Positions 11,124 to 23,340 of a DNA stretch of 64,000 bases are shown in pieces. The stretch is from Crotalaria pallida (taxonomy: Eukaryota; Streptophyta; Magnoliopsida; Fabales; Fabaceae), in assembly GCA_037953625.1 (NCBI GenBank), contig CM075651.1, positions 152,288,001-152,352,000 on the forward strand, in the 5' to 3' direction. The notes beneath the pieces are model-generated. The model made no database searches. It was not told the origin of the DNA and was given only the letters and a program-made list of their open reading frames with translations. The translations under genes and the position numbers were made by a program. Positions within the stretch are counted from its first letter, which is position 1, and each line of letters opens with the position of its first letter.

Positions 11124-11345
11124 TGTCGTTGAACTGTTTTTTTTTTTTTTTTTTTACACCAACTGGTACTCGAATTTAGTTTACTCAGAATCCGACTCAT
11201 CCGATTCGATTCAACTGAGCTCCCACTAAGCGGTAGGGGTCTCCCAGCGATGGTTGCTCTATACGCAAGGCTCGAACTTGAAACCAGTTAGTTAAATGAC
11301 CAAGTGAGCTACCACTTGACCAACCAGGTTAGTTTCGTTGAACTG
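11124..11345 (-). mobile_element. tRNA-derived SINE with TSD
   Basis: Direct repeats T(G/T)TCGTTGAACTG at 11124-11136 and 11333-11345 flank ~196 bp. The minus strand has an A box in GGTTGGTCAAGTGGTAGC, a B box in CAAGTTCGAGCCTTG, and a poly(A) tail (T run at 11137-11155). It is therefore a complete pol III-type SINE. Confidence 0.85.
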
Positions 11346-12726
11346 CTTTTGTGTGTATATCACTGAAAGGTTCCTCTCAAGCGTGTATATAAACTTAGTT
11401 ATTTTAAAAAATTTTAAGGGCTTTTTTAACATTTATCTTAAGACATGTGTTAAAAAATTTATATTAGATAAGTGTGTGTGTGTTTATATATATATATCAG
11501 GAATTAACGAATTTATAAAATTAATGTACATTAATTATATTAATTTTGATGCAAACTTATTATCCAATATAAATTTTTTAATATATGTAATAAGACTCAT
11601 GATTTAAAAAAAAAAACCTAATTTATAATAGGAAAACCTACATTTAAAATTGACATATTTATAAAAGGATTTGTTTAATCTCCAATGATAAATAAGTAAT
11701 TAAATAAGTATTTTTTTTGTCCTTTATTATAAGGCATTTATGAGATGCAAACAAAAGTATAAAAGAAAAAATTATAAAAATATAAATTGACAAATCTATG
11801 TGTCATTAAAATTTATTAAAATGTGTCATTGGATATAATTAGAAAAATATTTTACATTGGTAAATTTTTTCACCACAAGTATTTCTTTTTTCATTTGTGT
11901 TTAGGATTAAACAACTTAATTCTTGAACAGCTTAATTCTGTTTGTTCCTTGTCAGGTCCTTGAGTCAATCGAACCAAAATGGACCAAAACAATTTTATTT
12001 TTGCAATTAATTTTGGTTGAACCTAACATTTAGAATTACAGGGATAAAAACTGAAAAAGAACAAGCATAGAGTATCATAATAAGGTTATAATTTGAACAT
12101 GTTAGAGGTATAAAGGTTGAGGAAGAATGATGGGAGGGTACGTAGGTAGGGGACGTTGCACGGTACATTCTTTGAGTGGTGGTCTTTCACCTTCAACATA
12201 TTCGCTCGTCAACAAGGAAGGATGAAAATTGAACCCCACTTCCTTTTCTTCAATTTCTCACATTTCGTAACAAAAGTGGACTTTGACATGTCTTTGTCAT
12301 CCTTTCCTTTCTATATGTTATTTCTCTCTTTCAGAAGATAATTAATGAGCCTGCTCCCGTTACATGCATATGTATGTATTCCACCTTCCAGGTAGGGTAA
12401 GATTACATTTGTTCAGCTTTTTTTTTTTTTTTTTTTAAAGTATCTCTGTAATTTTTCTTAAAATTCTAACAAATATTTACTAATTGAAGGTATTTGTGAA
12501 AAGAAATAAGTTATTATACCATTAGTAATTAAAATAAAATCTTGTAAACAAGATCAAAATAAAACTTCCAAAATAATCTTATATAAAACCAAAAGAATTA
12601 CAAATGTGTATAATCTTAGAAGAAGAATGTGTTCGAACATTATTGAAATAAATGAAAAGAGAATATAATTTGAAGTCTAGATACATACTTGGAAGTACGC
12701 AGGTACCCTTTGTTTATACATGTAGT
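11346..12726. other. AT-rich intergenic sequence
   Basis: Contains a short (GT)/(TA) stretch near 11473-11500, a T run at 12419-12437 and a degraded family-A MITE tail at about 12440-12600. No gene was seen. The open frames here are low-complexity and have no codon structure. Confidence 0.4.
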
Positions 12727-12999
12727 CCTCCCTCCATTTCATATGTAACGTGTTTTAAGGTTATGTACGGGTTTTAAGAAATGGTTAAATGATGTAAGGA
12801 TTTATTGTATTTTGATTATAATGCCCCTATATAATCACTATTGAAGAGAGAGAAATGTATTCGAAGTGAAAAAGAGAGTGTAATAAATAGGGGTGCGTTT
12901 GGAAAAATAACATTGATTATGTATTGGTTTTATAAAAGAACAAGACTTATGAAACATAGTACAAATGCTAAAACAACATTAAATATGAAACAGAGGGAG
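12727..12999. mobile_element. Stowaway-like MITE, family F
   Basis: Starts CTCCCTCCATTTCATATGTA and ends ATATGAAACAGAGGGAG followed by TA. The terminal inverted repeats include TTTCATAT/ATATGAAA. A related copy in the opposite orientation is at 33730-33943. Confidence 0.75.
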
Positions 13000-14153
13000 T
13001 ATAAAAATACGTAACAGTTTACGTGTTCTTATACTTTTCTGTGTTTCAAATATGGTCCATTTGCTACACTTGTGCATCAATTGATATATGCTTCAATTTG
13101 TAATGAATGGATTGTTGGGTATACTTGCCCTAAATCATGGCTTGTGAACAACCATTTTGGACGAAACTACCTTTGGCCGACCCCCTCATGGCCTCCTCAT
13201 ATATATCATCTTAGCTTGTTTCATTATCAATCATGCAGGCTTTTCCAATGAGTAGGTTGAATTCTTTTATTGTAAGAACACGGCAAATATGACGTGTTGT
13301 AGTATACTAGTATGAATTATCAAAGTGTTTAAATTTCAAATCATGATGATTTCCACGGAATTGATAACTATATGCTCCCTCTTCCTAAGTTGTAATACTC
13401 CGTACGTATTAATTAACAAAATCATTTTTCTTTTTGTATTTTTTAATCTATCTGTTTTTTAAATTATTGTCTTTTTTCATTGAAATAATTGTAAAAAAGT
13501 TAGTTAAATAAATAAATGACAACATAGTAATAGTAAATAAAAAATCATGTTTTTTTTAATAAGCAATAAAAAATCATGTTTAACTAAAGGATCTTATTAA
13601 AAAGTGTCCTTTGTTAATTACAATTAGAAAAAAAAAGTTTAAATCATCATTTCTTTTTCACTCAAAAACATAAAAAACTACATTTCACAATAATTTTTCA
13701 TTATATATATTTGGCTCTTTAACAAATGACATATATACACTTATTAACATTTGCCTTACTAATAAATAAACATATATTGATGTTTAAATATTATTATGTT
13801 TAAATTATTTATTTCTTTAAGTTATTAATATGACTAGTAAGTTCTATAAAGTAATAGAATTTTCTTACTTTCTAAAATGATATATGAATATAAATATAAA
13901 AAAACATTATGAAAGACGAATAAAATATATCGGGAAGAAAATTACCAAAAAAAATAAAATAAAAAATCAGAATGATTAATATGATATCTTGATTTTCATT
14001 TCAAGCCATAATAATTGGACCTAGACATTTAATTTGTTCTTTTGTCCAATTTAATCTATAATTTTTTTTTTTAATTTATGCACCAAATATTGATTCATTA
14101 AATATGATATTTTTTCATATAAACTTATTTATTAAAGTTTATATTTCTATATA
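13000..14153. other. AT-rich intergenic sequence with a minute retro-tail insertion
   Basis: Extremely AT-rich and without coding potential. At 13536-13580 a 16-bp duplication flanks a 13-nt insertion (separate entry). A decayed CTCCCTCTTCCTAAG terminus is seen at 13376. Confidence 0.4.
13536..13580 (-). mobile_element. Minute retro-tail insertion with 16-bp TSD
   Basis: AATAAAAAATCATGTT is present at 13536-13551 and 13565-13580. Only TTTTTTAATAAGC lies between, which on the minus strand is GCTTATTAAAAAA. This is the 3'-tail style of the LINE ends in this window. Confidence 0.55.
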
Positions 14154-14436
14154 CTCCTTCCAGACTCTATTACATATATAAAAAAAAAATTGAAATCACA
14201 CTTGTTAAAAGAAGTTACTTAGTTGAGTGTATTTAATTTTCTCAAATCCATAGTATGTAAAAAATAACTACTTTAGAAAAGTTTATTTGAGAATGAAACA
14301 AAAATTAAATGAAATCACCGCTTTCTAGTAATATTTAATGAATAATTTATTGAGAATAAAAAGTTAGTTAACTTTTTCTCATATTTAATACCAAGATAAA
14401 TATATCTTGTTTTTCTTATATTAGAGACAATATGGA
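14154..14436. mobile_element. Stowaway-like MITE, divergent family B
   Basis: Starts CTCCTTCCAGACTCTATTAC after TA. The body blocks AATTTTCTCAAATCCATAG and AATGAAACAAAAATTAAAT match family B. The right end is eroded near AGAGACAATATGG. Confidence 0.65.
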
Positions 14437-14705
14437 TTACTTGGTATACAGGTTAAAAAAAGGGTTTACTTCATCTTAACCCTAAGGATTGACTGATTTA
14501 GAATAAGAAGTTAAAACATAGTAAAGTGATATTGAGAAATGAAGTTCACTATCACCTAAATACCAAATCTTTAATATTTTTAATATTAAAATGTTATTTT
14601 AATCATCTTATCTTCAGCTATGATTTTAAGAAAATTATAAAAATAAAAAAAGAAAAATAATAAACCTTTAATCTATAGGGAATAGGATGCAAGTTGTGTT
14701 GCATG

Positions 14706-15420
14706 AGTACGGGTACGGTACCGGTACGGAAAAACAGTGCATAATAGAAAAAAAAGAGTGGTTGAATTCCTAAACTAATTTAAACACTTGTTGTGCAAAA
14801 AAAAATTAAAACAAAATATGAGCATCAAACTACTTTTCATTGTTGTTTTAAATCAAGATAGTATTCACTATTCTATCACAACAAAGAAAAAGAAAACATA
14901 GAAATATTTATAGAACATGAAAAACAGAAGTACCAGTTAGTAAGAAAACAAAACAGAGAAATGGGAAACAAAGACAGGGAGGCAGTTTGGAGGGAGACAC
15001 CAAACTAATGAAGGAGGGAAGCATAATGAGGGGTACCGCTAGAGGAGGAGGGGGTCAAACACAACGAGCGGTGGAGGGGGTCATGCATAGTGAGGGACGG
15101 ATGAAATCAAGTCAGCAAGAGGAGAAAGAAATTTGAGACTTGAGAGTGTTTTTTCGTGTTAAAATGCAAGAGGGTGACAAGATAATTGAAAAATATTGAA
15201 TAAAGATGATTTTCCCTTATCATTGTGAACAAAACACATCGTTTGAAAAAAAAAAAAAAAAGTTTAGTCATACCATATGTTGGGTACATCCGGTGGATAC
15301 ATTTCCATTCAAGTACCCAGACATACCCATTCAAGTACCCTTTTTTTTTTGTTTGGGTACGCACCTGTATCCAAGGCGTACCGAATACAGGTACAGGTAC
15401 GAATACGTACCCGGTACGTG
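14706..15420. mobile_element. Probable element with GGTACCGG-rich inverted ends
   Basis: The left end TACGGGTACGGTACCGGTAC and the right end GAATACGTACCCGGTACGTG are rich in the same short GTACC/GGTAC motif in inverted arrangement, around a purine-rich core. This looks like a MITE but no TSD was established. The open frames inside it are overlapping shadows. Confidence 0.35.
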
Positions 15421-15776
15421 TAGGACAGCCAGATAGAAATATCCATGCTTGAGAGGATGCAAGTGAAACCCAAAGAATATTGGGAATGGCCAAATCCATA
15501 TTAAAGATAAATTGCCATGTGAAATAAATAAAAATGTCACTAATCTTTGAGACATCCCTGTCCCCCCACCTTTCATTAGCACTCCATTTCCTAAGATATT
15601 CTTCGGAATGCGTACAAAATGAGAGTTAATTCCCTCCGGTGCAATGGAATGGCTAGCTACAGTATCACAACAAAGTTGAATGGGATCAAATTCAAGCCCA
15701 ATCAATGCATTGAAAACAATTACTCCTTATTGATCATTTACCGATTCAATATTCCCTCCATTCCAAATCTTTAATT

Positions 15777-16027
15777 TTGATCTTTTAGACTTTTGTTTTT
15801 AGGAGGAAAATTCCACCTTCATTATTGAATCATAAAGGTCATTTGGAAAGACAATCTCGTCTTCACGGAGTAATTTGTAAACCCCATAAAAGAGATAAAC
15901 CACTTTAACAAAGTGACAAGCTAAATATATGTGAAGTGAGATTCGAACTATGTACCCATATATAGGTTGCAAGACCAAGTCTTGCACTAAGCTAGTCACT
16001 CCTCATTTGCTTTGATCTTTTAGACTT
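15777..16027 (-). mobile_element. tRNA-derived SINE with 16-bp TSD
   Basis: TTGATCTTTTAGACTT occurs at 15777-15792 and 16012-16027. Between them the minus strand shows an A box in TAGCTTAGTGCAAGAC and a B box in TAGTTCGAATCTCA. The tail is T-rich on the plus strand. Confidence 0.8.
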
Positions 16028-17423
16028 GTGTACATATACTAATAAAATATTGATTATTATAAGTTTTATACAGTATATATTTTATCTAAAATGTCTCTAT
16101 TTAATCCTTATTGAAAATTGTAGTAGTATTTAATTTTTTTTAGGAAGAGTGTCCATTAATTAATGTATAGTGATTTAATTTGGTATATGTGACTGTATGT
16201 GTAAGAGAATATGCATATCTGAGATTCTTGTTTGTCCTTTAGTGAGAGGGTCGTTGAGTCACGAGTAATGAGTAGTGTCATTATGTCACTCGCGATTCTC
16301 TTCAAAGATGGATCCTCCATTCTTCCGTGACGTTACAAAGAGTGATGGCTGTAACAGCGCGTGGCGTAACAAGACATGACATTGACATGATTTACTCAAA
16401 CACTTGCTTCATGGCTTAGTAGGTCGCCTATAAGTGTCGAGCCACAATAGTTGATGGTCGTGTAACTACCCTTGTGTGTGGACCGGCTCTCAATGGGTTG
16501 GGCATAAGGTAAACTCAACTCCGAGTGGACCGGTTCTTTGTTGACCTCATTGAGTTGGTCAAGTATCCAAGTCGTAACAATATACTTATTTATTACAATA
16601 TCTTGTTCATTTCTAATATCTTTACTTTTCTTCAACAATGATTTCATATAAGTATTATAATCAAAACACCAAATTCTTACATTATTTAACATTTTTTTAA
16701 TCCTTGGACCAATGATGATGGAGTGGCAACGGTCACGGGAGAAAGGAGGGAAGGCGTGGTGATGCCATTGGGGGGCGGGGGTAAGGTGAATGGCAAAAGA
16801 AGTTGAAAGTGAATTAGGGATAAAAATGTATTTTCATTAAAAAAAATTAGGTTGCTGCATCGGTTGAAAACTACTCGAACTGGTGCAAGTTGTCTTGATT
16901 CATAATACTAATACATGTCATAACCATCTGTTCTAATATCAATTGCTTGCCAAGATTAGATAACCCAATGCTAACTAGCTTTGCAAGTAATCGACCCTAA
17001 CCATCACTAACTATAAAGGGAGAGTACCATATTTTTTTACTTATAAAAGGTTACATGAGTTTGGTCTCAATAGCTCATCGAGATGAGGACAAACCCCACA
17101 AATGATACAATAATGATACAATAGCTCTCATTTATGGGTGTATGTTATACCCATGCCATTACCCAAATGAACCATAAAGTTATATATCTACAAAAATTGG
17201 AAATTGGATGACAACCAATACATGCATCCTTGAAAAATAAAAGGTTGCTAATGTGATGGCCACTCAAAAATCAAAACAAAAGCGATGTGGGGGCAACATT
17301 GTCATATGGATAAACATGTTGGTACTGAAGCTGCCATTGCTTCATACCAGACACAATCCAAATCAGAGTGGCCTAATTGCTTGCAACTAAGACACCAAGG
17401 CCACATTATTTGGAGTGGATGTG

Positions 17424-17469
<46 letters not shown>

Positions 17470-17957
17470 TGAGGCGGCCACCGGAGAAAGGGGATGGGAT
17501 TGGGACATTGGGTAAGATAATAAGGGTATAATTGTCTTTTCTAAAATCTTTTATCTTTCAATCTCAATTATCAATTTTTTAATTAATCTCAATTTTTTTT
17601 TTTTTGGGGAGCTTTTGCCTCCTGCATCTATATATGAAAAAACCTATAAATATTAATACATTGATTTGTTTTAATTGTTAATTCTTAAACTTTGACAACA
17701 AATCATTGTGACATTAGAATACCGAATGATTTTTCAAATTATGGATTTTTCAACTGATGAGGGGTTCCTTTTTCCTTCGTTACCTCTTTTTCTTTTTTTC
17801 GATTGATCCAAATTACTGATTGAGCATTCCCTGTCATCTTTCCGTTCCTTTTTGCTGCACTTCGCGTAACAGACAAAACGTTAACGTTTTGAACCTATTT
17901 CCAATTTCGATTTTTCAAACCTATTTCGATTAATCTATGCATGGCCATTAACTTATA
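16028..17957. other. Intergenic sequence without a recognised gene
   Basis: Contains a 98-codon minus-strand open frame (16396-16692) with no recognisable domain and a (TA)n tract at 17424-17467. A stretch at 16240-16560 is noticeably richer in GC than its surroundings and may be an old coding remnant, but I cannot name it. Confidence 0.35.
17424..17467. repeat. (TA)n microsatellite
   Basis: About 20 TA units with two CA/AC interruptions. Such tracts are slippage-prone and usually polymorphic. Confidence 0.9.
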
Positions 17958-18230
17958 CTCCCTCCGGTCCTATTTATAAAACCCTTTTGGGGTTTTTATT
18001 TTGATCCTATTTATAAGATCCCTTTTCAATTTTCAATAACATTTAATTATTTCTTTCCACTAACACCCCTATACAGTCAACACTTTTTAGAGTTCCAATA
18101 ATAATTATAGGGGTAGTTTTGAAAAAGTATATCAAATTTTCACATTTCTAATGCTACTAACAAATTTATTCACTCTCTTTGGTGGGAGTGAAAAACCCCA
18201 AAATGGTCTTATAAATAGGAGCGAAATGAG
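17958..18230 (+). mobile_element. Stowaway-like MITE, family A (well preserved)
   Basis: TA duplications at 17956-17957 and 18231-18232 enclose 273 bp. The left end is CTCCCTCCGGTCCTATTTAT. Body phrases AATAACATTTAATTATTTC, ACCCCTATACAGTCAACAC and AATAATAATTATAGGGGTAG occur in order. The right end TAGGAGCGAAATGAG has drifted. Confidence 0.85.
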
Positions 18231-19729
18231 TACATGATACCATGCATAGACTAATGGAATATAAAAAGCAAATTTTTATTGAAGAACTAAATAATTATAT
18301 TATAATTAATTAAATATATATTTTTTAACAAAAACTTACTTTTTTAAGCTATTATCTTATGCATTTGGTACATGGTGAATGCTTCCATGCCTTCTAGTGA
18401 GAGAATGCATCAATGTCAATCCAATTGAACCAATTATATGTTGACATTTGTGTTATTTTTACACAGTCATTATTTCCTATGTGTCATTTGCAAGGATCTA
18501 CTTGCAAACTTTAGACTCTTAAATTAACCAAGGTTATAATTAAAAAATAAATTAAAACAAAACAAATCAGTTTCTTCAACCTAATCCTAATATGCACAAG
18601 AGTGAAGTGTGGAGAAACGCAAGAGCTTGGAGAAACCCAGGAGCACTAACGCCGCCGGAAGAAAAATTGTGATCTTTGGTGCAAAAGTACAAAATATCCA
18701 TGACTAAATCGCATCAAAGGATTTGTTTTGTTGATGTAAAAAGGCAAATAACGATACAAGCAAATACTCGTGAATAAATCGCATAAAAAGGGGCAACAAT
18801 CATAGATGACAAAACACGACCTTGCATAGATGAAAAGATATGTTGCATAAAAAGAAAAAAATTCAATGCATTTTTTCCAGCGTTGATATTATGCGTGCTG
18901 CAATGATATGCTGTGATACTATGGGTGCTATGGATACTATGAGTACTATGGTTGCTCTGATCTTGTTGGGTGGAGTGGTAAAAATGAAGATTTAATTTTG
19001 TTTGTTTTTCCAGAAACCAGAGAATATGGAGATGATTATGAACATAGAAATAAGAAATTAGAAAAGATGAGGATGAATTTATTTTTTTTAATAATTAAAA
19101 ATAAAAAGTTAATTTAATTGAAACTATAATTAAGTAAACTTTTAAAAATTTGCAAAAAGAACTTTATTATATTATTATATGACACGTAAGCAGACAACTA
19201 AGCGCTAACTGTGAAAAAAAATCCTAAATGGCATTTCTTGATTGGCAGAATATAAGATGGCATTGATGCCTTTTAAAATAAAAGTGGCACCAAAGCAATT
19301 CCCTTGGTACATAGGATAGAAAGATCCTATCTTTGGACTTTGAACAATACCAATGTTATTATTTGAACATCTACATTTAACATTTAATAAGGATATATAA
19401 TAATGTTATTTGATCATCTACGTCTAGCATTTAATTCCAAAAACTTTCATTTTGGATAAAGAACGATGAGACCTTCAATTTATGTTTTTTTTTTTATTAC
19501 TTTTCACATTTTTATTTAAAATACTAAGTGTTGGACTTAAATGTTGATGTTCAAATAACATTATTGTTCAAAAATATTTGTTTATAAAAAAAATAATCAT
19601 TTTATTTATTAAAATGTGATATTTAACATAACGACAAATGTTTAACTTAGATTCCAATTCCAATTTCTTAATTTTTTTTACCATAGTAGTATTTCTTAAC
19701 AAGCGTAAGTAGTTGAACACTCGTCAATA
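18231..19729. other. Intergenic sequence without a recognised gene
   Basis: AT-rich. I see no domain, RNA gene or clear repeat border. Short ATGNTACTATG-type repeats occur at 18895-18955. Confidence 0.35.
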
Positions 19730-20376
19730 ATGCTTTGTTTGGTTGTAGGAAAGAAAATGGGAAGAGAGAAATAGATCAGAGAAGAGAGATTATGAGGAGA
19801 AAATGAGTAGATTTTATGGTTGTTTGGTATGAGAGAAAATGTGAAGAAATTGGGAAAAGAGAAAAGTTTAGTTTTTATTCCTTTTGTTTGGTTGAAGAAA
19901 AAAGTGGAAAGAGAGAAAATAATAAATTTATCAAAAGACAACTATACCCTTATTTTACAAAATAAAAATAAATATATATTTTTTTCCACGTGTGTGTATA
20001 TTTAACATAACCAAAATTGTTTTTTTACTTCAATTCTTTATTACATGATACAAACTCTGAGTCCAAAATATTAAAAAAAAAGTTTTTTATTGAAAAAAAT
20101 GCTTTATTTTTTTTCAATTAATTTTAAAAAAATCAAGTAAAGTGAATAAATGAAGGACAAATGAGTAATTTTATATGCTAGATTTAGTTTTCTCTCCTTC
20201 TTTCCCTTGTTTTCTCTCCCAAAATGGAGAAAAAATATTTGGTGGTGGATCCCACCCATGTTTTCTTCTCCCCCAATATTTTCTCTCCAACCAAACAAGG
20301 TAATTTTCTAGTTTTCTCCTCAAAATCTTTCTCCCCTGAATCTCTCTCCCCTAAATCTTCCAAAACAAACACAGTG
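19730..20376. mobile_element. MITE with GA/CT-rich arms
   Basis: The left arm begins GCTTTGTTTGGTTGTAGGAA and is GGGAAGAGAGAAA-rich. The right arm is the inverse, CTCTCTCCCCTAAATCTTCC then AAAACAAACACAGTG. Secondary TTTGGTTG/CAACCAAAC inverted motifs recur inside. The arms could fold into a long hairpin. Open frames on both strands follow from the purine-rich arms and are not genes. Confidence 0.6.
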
Positions 20377-21815
20377 TAAGACTTTAAAATAATTATTATT
20401 TGTGAAAATATATGTGAGCATCATTTTTATTTTACCAGTAATAATTCTTAAAGCTCCTCCACCCATAATAAGATCACCGACATAGGTGAGGAAAGATTAT
20501 CATTTTGAACTCAGAGACAAAGGTCCAATCCAAGTTTTGTTAAATATACCTGGAGCCTAAAAGCCTACAACACAAAACAAGTAGTAAAGCACCGCTTTAC
20601 TCCAAAATTCTCAAATCCGTCACGTGATCAAGTCAACGACTTAGTTTTCAATTTGCCCCTTTAACAAATCAGGTGCAGCTAAATTATTCAGTTGTTCATA
20701 GGCGAAGTTAATTTAGAATTTAGATGTAAGTATTGTACTAGCTTTCCCCACCTGATATTGAGACATATGCTAGAAATATCGTTACATAACACGTGTCAAT
20801 GTCTTGAATCCAATCTGAAAATTATATACTACTTGGATTGAATTGAGATTTGAGTCCCTCTTTAGATATTTTATTTATTTACTCGTATTTATTAACTCCT
20901 CTGATCTCCCTATCTATAATACATCTAAACGTATCTTTATAATATTTAGAATATGTTACTGCAATAAATTTCGAGGAATATGATACATGTTCGAACTATT
21001 GTATTATACGAATATATATCAGCTTAATTAACGTTAAAAACACATTAATATGAATGAGACAATATTAAATTTCAGATCTGAATTATTTAAATGAAAAAAG
21101 TTCTGACACTTTCGTTAATTTGGACTTGAATTAAAAAATGTTATCCTATAATACATTGCGACAACTTGTAATTATCCTATTATTTTTTAATGCATTTTTT
21201 AAATAGTGATAAAATATGAAAACTAAGTTAAAGAGATTAGTTAATTATAAAAAACTTTGTACAATCGTTGATGTACAAATTATATATACTTGTTTGAAAT
21301 TAATAGTCAAAAGGTATTCCACGGCAGAATCATTGGAGACTTTCATTCCCCAATATATTCTCTCTTATACCAGAGCGAAGCTTTGAGAAGGAATGTACAC
21401 ACACATGGTACACCCAGCATAATATATAAGCATTAAAAAGAAGCAATTGTAAGCATTAATATTAAATTAGCCAGTGGTGTGAATGTTTTAATTTAATCTT
21501 TTTTTTAATGCACGCATACAGACGCACACTCTGAATTTTAAGTTGATTGTTAATGCAACGGCATCTTGGTTAGTTTTTCTTCTTCTCTCGCACACACATG
21601 ACTCCCGGGAATCTGGCTTCTTATCAATTTTAAAAGAAAAATCTATCCTCCTTCGATTACTACAAGTCTACAACAATGAGAGAACTTAGCTTTGACCTCT
21701 CTCACTAATCTTTATCTTAGACTGACACAATTCTTATCTCACAACGAAAATACACGTGTTATTTCACAATATCTATCATTTCATATGCTACTTATTTTCA
21801 TTGGTTAAGAAAGTA
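20377..21815. other. Intergenic sequence without a recognised gene
   Basis: AT-rich with no coding signal. I see no tRNA, SINE promoter or MITE terminus that I trust. Confidence 0.35.
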
Positions 21816-22390
21816 CTCCCTCCGGGAAAAAAACAACATCATTCTATTGGTTTAAAATATAAGCAAAATTAACTAACTATTTTAAATTTTACTATTTCAT
21901 TCTCAATTCTACTTTCCTAAAACATCCCTAGAAAATTGTTACCCCAGTCCCATAAGTTATGATCTTTTGAAGATTTCACACAGATTAAGAAACGAGTAAA
22001 TGATGTAAGAATTTTGTATAATTTGACTAAATTACCCACATTTAATAAAATGAGAGAGAATAATAAAAAATGTATCAAGATTATATTGAAGAGAGATGAA
22101 AAAATGAGTGATGAAAAAGAGAATGCAACAAATAAGGGTATATTTGGAAAAAGAAGTATAAATGAGTCTTGAATTTCTAAATGATCATGACTTATGGAAA
22201 AAAAATCTTCAAAAGATCATAACTTATGGGATGGAGGGAGTATCTTATTTAATTTTTGTTTTATTCCCGATGCAATTTTCATAAAATACCTCCATTCTTT
22301 TATAAATTTGAGAAAATTAAATACAATCAACTAACTTCCTTAATAAGCGTAAAATTAGTTACTTTTGCTTATAATTTGAGTCGGAGAGAG
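21816..22390. mobile_element. Family B Stowaway-like MITE split by another MITE
   Basis: Starts CTCCCTCCGGGAAAAAAACA and ends TTTGAGTCGGAGAGAG, each next to TA. The body is interrupted at its GAAAATTGTTA|TCTTATTTAA point by the family E element at 21942-22240. The uninterrupted version of this junction is visible in the copy at 6203 (AAATTGTTATCTTATTTAAT). Confidence 0.85.
21942..22240. mobile_element. Stowaway-like MITE, family E, nested in family B
   Basis: Inserted at a TA (21940-21941) that is duplicated at 22241-22242. The inner inverted repeats are long and nearly exact: CCCATAAGTTATGATCTTTT at the left and AAAAGATCATAACTTATGGG at the right. The interior TAAATGATGTAAGAATTT resembles the family F element at 12727. 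Confidence 0.85.
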
Positions 22391-23340
22391 TAATTTTTTA
22401 ATTAAATAAAGTTTAATTGAATATTTTTTAACAAATCGAAATATAATGAGTGATACATAAAAATCAATCCTTTTCAAAAAGAATAGATTTTGCCAAAACC
22501 GTTTTCATATATAACATGGTAAGAATATATCAACTATGATGGATCTTGTTTATTCCTTCCCTAATTAACTCATATTTCAACAACTTTTTTTATTTTTATT
22601 TTTTTTCGTCTTTCTCTTTCATCCTTATTTCTATCATTGCTTCAATTATTGCTCTAAACTTCTAAATATATACCCTCACCAAGTATAGTGATCATGCATT
22701 TAAAAATATATAGTGATCATGCAGCACTCGTCGTGTTCTATATTTCGGCCTCGCTTTTATTCCGTGCGTATGGTGCCCTTTATTTCCCTTTACATCATGT
22801 TTCCATAGGCACTTTCTTAATTCTTATATATATAAGTTATTTTTCACCTCTGGCCTCAAACAATTCATGGAAAAAGAAGTCCTCCTTTCTTTGATTTGGA
22901 CTATTGTGTTTGTCATGCGTTACTTTCTTTCACCATCACTGCCTCGATATATATGAGGGGACCAATATTTAAATTGGGTTACTTTCATTTCTCTTTTGTT
23001 CATGTTCCTCAGAATGTGATGAGTCTCTGTGTAATAATTCTGTGATAGAGAAAGTCAATCCCTTGTACCATCAACATGTATGGTTTCATTCAATCAATAG
23101 TTGCTTTCCATCAGTACCTTCTTCACAAATGAGAAAATATACCCCCCTAGCTATAGCATTATTCAGAATTATGAGTTAATATCATGTGATGGTAATTTTG
23201 AAGGTGATAATAGTATTATAGTATATATAAGTCAAAAGGAACACAAGGTGCTCAGGTTCCTTTAACTTTTTAAATTAAAATTTTACTAAGGAGTGTTATT
23301 GTGATGATACTTTTTGCTATATTAAATATGACATTTTTCT
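22391..23340. other. Intergenic sequence without a recognised gene
   Basis: AT-rich, with moderate-complexity sequence around 22680-23110 that lacks coding signatures. It ends at the long-TIR element. Confidence 0.35.

Noticed and set aside
15107..15705. Four overlapping frames of 75-130 codons
   Set aside because: They follow from the GTACC-rich inverted ends and T/A runs. No codon bias or domain is present.
16396..16692. 98-codon minus-strand frame with ATG
   Set aside because: The composition is more protein-like than most, but no domain or neighbouring exon was recognised. Possibly a decayed coding remnant, not strong enough to call.
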